A stretch of 44,371 bases of DNA from Herminiimonas sp. (GTDB lineage Bacteria; Pseudomonadota; Gammaproteobacteria; Burkholderiales; Burkholderiaceae_D): assembly GCA_028292315.1 (NCBI GenBank), contig JAQGMO010000110.1, forward strand, positions 1 to 44,371, written 5' to 3'. Every line of letters starts with the position of its first letter. Position 1 is the stretch's first letter. The position numbers were made by a program, and so were the translations under genes. Below are positions 43,134-44,371 of this stretch, piece after piece. Under the pieces are notes generated by a model that was given only the letters and a program-made list of their open reading frames with translations, was not told the origin of the DNA and ran no database searches.

Positions 43134-43283
43134 AGAGGTTCCGTTAGAATGGCGATACTGTTGCCGGATCTGGCAACGCTTGTTTGGCAACCGTATCGCA
43201 CTGAATTAGTTTATTTAGGCGCAATGCGGTGAACTGTCAGCTGCGTGAGCCTTGGCTTTTACCGCGAATTGTCGCTATTTTAA

Positions 43284-44042
43284 ATGAACATGCCTGAAAC
43301 CAGTACGTCTCTTTTTAATCGCCTGCGCTTCGTGCTGGTTGAAACCAGTCGCCCCGGAAATATCGGCGCGGTGGCGCGCGCCATGAAAACCATGGGGTTT
43401 TCCGACCTGGTGGTGGTGAATCCGCGTTTTCCGGACGCGCTGATGCAGGACGAAGCAATCGCATTCGCAAGCGGGGCGCAGGATATCCTGGCATCGGCCC
43501 GGATCGCCGGTTCGATCGATGAAGCACTGGACGGTTGCAATTTTGCCGCTGCGCTATCGGCCCGGCTGCGTGAGTTTTCGCCGCCGGTCGTGGCGCCGCG
43601 CACGCTGGCCGGGCAGCTTGCGGCCGACCCCGGGCTGAGGCCGGCGCTGGTGTTCGGCAACGAACGGTTCGGTTTGCCCAATGAGATCGTGGAGAAATGC
43701 AATGTGCTGATTAATATTCCCGCAAACCCGGAATATTCTTCGCTTAACCTGGCCCAGGCGGTACAGGTGCTGGCATATGAATGCCGGGTTGCCTGTGCCG
43801 GCGATGCCGCAGCGCCCGGCGGCATCGGCTTTCAGGGCGAGCTGGCCGGCCTTGCCCAGATCGACGGCATGTACGGGCATCTGGAACAGGCGCTGGTTGC
43901 GATTGAATTCCTTGATGCGAATAACCCAAAGAAATTAATGCCCCGAATCAAAAGGCTGTTTTCCAGAACGCAGCTTGAAATAGAAGAGGTTAATATTCTG
44001 CGCGGGATTGCGAAGCAGATTCTGCAGAAAATAAAACGCTGA
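43284..44042 (+). CDS. trmJ: tRNA (cytidine/uridine-32-2'-O-)-methyltransferase TrmJ
   Basis: 252 residues of the SPOUT superfamily. Motifs: LVETSRPGNIGAVARAMKTM (motif 1), LVFGNERFGLPNEIVEKCN (motif 2) and IPANPEYSSLNLAQAVQVLAY (motif 3 and the trefoil knot). It methylates the 2'-hydroxyl of nucleotide 32 in the tRNA anticodon loop. The C-terminal 80 residues (LARIL-like helical extension) are as in E. coli TrmJ (246). ATG 43290 is an alternative start. Confidence 0.94.
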   Translation: MNMPETSTSLFNRLRFVLVETSRPGNIGAVARAMKTMGFSDLVVVNPRFPDALMQDEAIAFASGAQDILASARIAGSIDEALDGCNFAAALSARLREFSPPVVAPRTLAGQLAADPGLRPALVFGNERFGLPNEIVEKCNVLINIPANPEYSSLNLAQAVQVLAYECRVACAGDAAAPGGIGFQGELAGLAQIDGMYGHLEQALVAIEFLDANNPKKLMPRIKRLFSRTQLEIEEVNILRGIAKQILQKIKR

Positions 44043-44165
44043 CTGCGCAGGAAGTGTGACTGTTCGACTGCGCAGCGCAGTGGTTAGTTGCTGATGCCGG
44101 GTTTTCTCCGGCACTCCTTCACTCGTTATCCTGCATTCAGTTTCCTATCCTCTACCATTCCAGGT

Positions 44166-44371
44166 TTAAGCCTGAAGTTTTTTCGCACTTTCCCGGACAC
44201 CCTGGAAAATACTATCCGCAACTCCGGGTGGAAATCCCCTTGGAATTTCTGAGCCCGCCTTGTCGAGCGAGTCAGGTATCTGCGCCAAGACGGCATCGAT
44301 TAATTCGTTAATCTTCGTACCTAGTCCGCACTTCTGTGCTGTCGTAATCCAATGATGCCGGCGGAATTCAA
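44166..44371 (-). CDS. HipA-family protein, C-terminal end (5' part outside window)
   Basis: The minus strand is open from the right edge to a taa stop at 44166-44168, giving 67 residues with no start codon inside the window. Segments HHWITTAQKCG, then LIDAVLAQIPD, then IPRGFPPGVADSIFQGV match the last helices of HipA-type serine/threonine kinases (toxins of hipBA systems) as I know them. The kinase core would lie beyond the edge. HipB, if present, would be further upstream still. Stop is convergent with trmJ across 123 bp. Confidence 0.55.
   Translation of the reverse strand, partial: EFRRHHWITTAQKCGLGTKINELIDAVLAQIPDSLDKAGSEIPRGFPPGVADSIFQGVRESAKKLQA

Overview
The window reads as a chromosomal segment of a beta-proteobacterium in the order Burkholderiales, most likely Oxalobacteraceae-like. 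This is an inference from neighbourhoods such as dapA-bamC and mutS beside its small neighbours, a TACAAT/TATAAT promoter style, moderately high GC, and protein sequences typical of that group. It is mostly packed with conserved genes on both strands. I see no rRNA, tRNA, CRISPR array or intact insertion sequence.

Bases 1-10617 are housekeeping: the 3' part of trpS, a small methyltransferase, dapA, bamC, a WalJ/YycJ-type metallo-hydrolase, an Ala-rich lipoprotein, the ribosomal-protein hydroxylase roxA (ycfD), slyD, a degenerate exported phosphoesterase-like protein, and mutS.

Bases 10921-16641 hold an aromatic-acid catabolic cluster. A divergent IclR regulator faces a Bug-type solute-binding protein, a Rieske dioxygenase alpha and beta subunit, a PdxA-like dihydrodiol dehydrogenase and a ferredoxin-reductase. 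This matches the gene order of the terephthalate operon of Comamonas (tphR, tphC-A2-A3-B-A1). The expected chemistry is terephthalate uptake, dihydroxylation and rearomatisation to protocatechuate. A perfect palindrome lies at the IclR side of the divergent promoter region. After a convergent pgm comes a second small operon (20603-18552, minus strand): a FadR-type GntR regulator, a PcaC-like 4-carboxymuconolactone decarboxylase and a 3-hydroxyisobutyrate-dehydrogenase-family oxidoreductase. It may connect to protocatechuate breakdown.

Bases 20919-26026 carry an EEP-family nuclease/phosphatase, a CYTH-CHAD protein paired with SixA, AMP nucleosidase and a small conserved protein.

Bases 26127-39361 contain a complete Lap-type surface adhesion system: a LuxR-type regulator, a 1289-residue RTX adhesin with an N-terminal retention module, a proline-rich linker, a VWA domain and C-terminal RTX repeats, an outer-membrane TolC/LapE, the periplasmic protease LapG, the c-di-GMP receptor LapD with both catalytic motifs degenerate, and on the opposite strand the type I secretion pair LapC (HlyD) and LapB (ABC). 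A decayed amino-acid ABC substrate-binding protein gene sits between lapD and lapC. Expected logic: at high c-di-GMP LapD sequesters LapG and the adhesin stays anchored; at low c-di-GMP LapG cuts the retention module and the adhesin is released.

Bases 39534-44371 return to general genes: an M23 peptidase, rhlE, suhB and trmJ, followed at the right edge by the C-terminal end of a HipA-family gene on the minus strand.
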